From the NCBI GenBank assembly GCA_030697705.1, contig JAUYPE010000018.1, positions 1 through 50,241 of the forward strand: 50,241 nt of DNA. Direction: 5' to 3'. Below the pieces are notes generated by a model. The model did no database searches, was not told the DNA's origin, and saw only the letters and a list, made by a program, of their open reading frames with translations. Every line of letters starts with the position of its first letter. Position 1 is the first letter of the stretch. This document shows positions 49,952-50,241 of this stretch, piece by piece. The DNA comes from a bacterium (GTDB taxonomy: Bacteria > Patescibacteriota > Minisyncoccia > Sungbacterales > HO2-52-23). Made by a program: the position numbers and the translations under genes.

Positions 49952-50241
49952 TCACAAAGAGTCGCCGTCTCGAGCAAAGCACTTTTCGCAGAGTGGTCTC
50001 AAGTGCAACTGCTCCGTCCCCATCTTGCGGATGAACCAAAGAGGAACTGTTTCAATGGGAACAGGGATACTACCGCTTTCCTCGAGCTCCTCTAGGGTAG
50101 CCACATACTCTCTAATAACGCTATAATCCTTCTTTGCGCAGTCGGCGCAAGGATCATTGGCCCCCGCATAGGCCATTCTTACCCTAGCCGTGTACATTTT
50201 ACCCTTGTACTTGAACTCGTCTAGCTCTGTGAGTCCGTAAC
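49952..50241 (-). CDS. Zinc-ribbon-like small protein, start possibly outside the window
   Basis: 81 aa from Met at 50197, but the frame stays open to the window edge (reading ...YGLTELDEFKYKGK before this Met), so the true N-terminus may lie beyond. Two CxxC pairs (CADC and CEKC) suggest one zinc site. A minus-strand terminator follows it. Function unknown. Confidence 0.55.
   Translation of the reverse strand, partial: YGLTELDEFKYKGKMYTARVRMAYAGANDPCADCAKKDYSVIREYVATLEELEESGSIPVPIETVPLWFIRKMGTEQLHLRPLCEKCFARDGDSL

Noticed and set aside
1-50241. CRISPR array
   Set aside because: No regularly spaced identical repeats were seen; the only repeated elements are two 159-bp copies far apart and the single MITE.
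1-50241. Prophage or conjugative element
   Set aside because: No integrase, capsid, terminase, relaxase or attachment-site pair is visible; the tRNA-like gene has no adjacent integrase.

Overview
The window is about 50 kb of bacterial chromosome of intermediate GC. It is almost entirely one-directional (+ strand) and tightly packed, with many ATGA or GTGA stop/start overlaps. TGA is used as a stop, so the genetic code looks standard. Short accessory proteins, many glycan genes, frequent weak or absent Shine-Dalgarno sites and a type III restriction-modification cassette with an AlbA-type gene inside it suggest a Patescibacteria/CPR (Parcubacteria-like) genome. That taxonomic reading is inference: no ribosomal or other phylogenetic marker is present.

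Most of the window is one large surface-glycan locus. Region 1 (1-12 kb) holds a 5'-truncated dTDP-glucose 4,6-dehydratase, Fe(II)/2-oxoglutarate dioxygenases of the phytanoyl-CoA dioxygenase (PhyH) family, a large polytopic membrane protein, four cupins, a Gfo/Idh/MocA oxidoreductase, a GT2 glycosyltransferase and an MGMT-like gene. Region 2 (12-22.5 kb) holds two methyltransferases, a sugar-1-phosphate nucleotidyltransferase, two more PhyH paralogues, two GT-B-like proteins, a CBS-domain/nucleotide-sugar-dehydrogenase fusion and a CMP-nonulosonate synthetase. It ends at a perfect bidirectional terminator facing a minus-strand secreted subtilase. A 0.6-kb non-coding stretch (23.8-24.4 kb) carries an atypical tRNA-Arg(UCU)-like gene, a candidate structured RNA, several terminators and two perfect DnaA-box sequences.

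Region 3 (24.4-33.3 kb) holds a NeuB-like synthase, a HAD phosphatase, a second GT-B-like protein, a polysaccharide deacetylase, an AT-rich glycosyltransferase and an RmlD-like reductase. It ends with a compact AcpS / FkbH / acyl-carrier-protein / methyltransferase module. Region 4 (33.4-39.9 kb) is a type III restriction-modification cassette (Mod, AlbA/ATPase protein, Res) placed inside the glycan locus. Region 5 (39.9-49.1 kb) resumes the glycan genes: GNAT acyltransferase, NeuC, second NeuA, an AT-rich orphan membrane protein, a SAF-domain NeuB, an O-antigen-ligase/TPR protein, a short nucleotide-sugar dehydrogenase and a UDP-sugar epimerase. Two small genes of unknown function close the window.

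My working model is that the locus builds a nonulosonic-acid-containing surface polysaccharide through two parallel CMP-sugar routes: NeuB1 + HAD phosphatase + NeuA1, resembling the Kdn route, and NeuC + NeuB2 + NeuA2, resembling the sialic/legionaminic route. The sugars may be decorated by a glyceryl-ACP-type acyl donor (FkbH/ACP/AcpS, perhaps O-methylated) and by several PhyH hydroxylases. Two 159-bp structured repeats, related by compensatory stem changes, lie near 4.4 kb and 49.3 kb.
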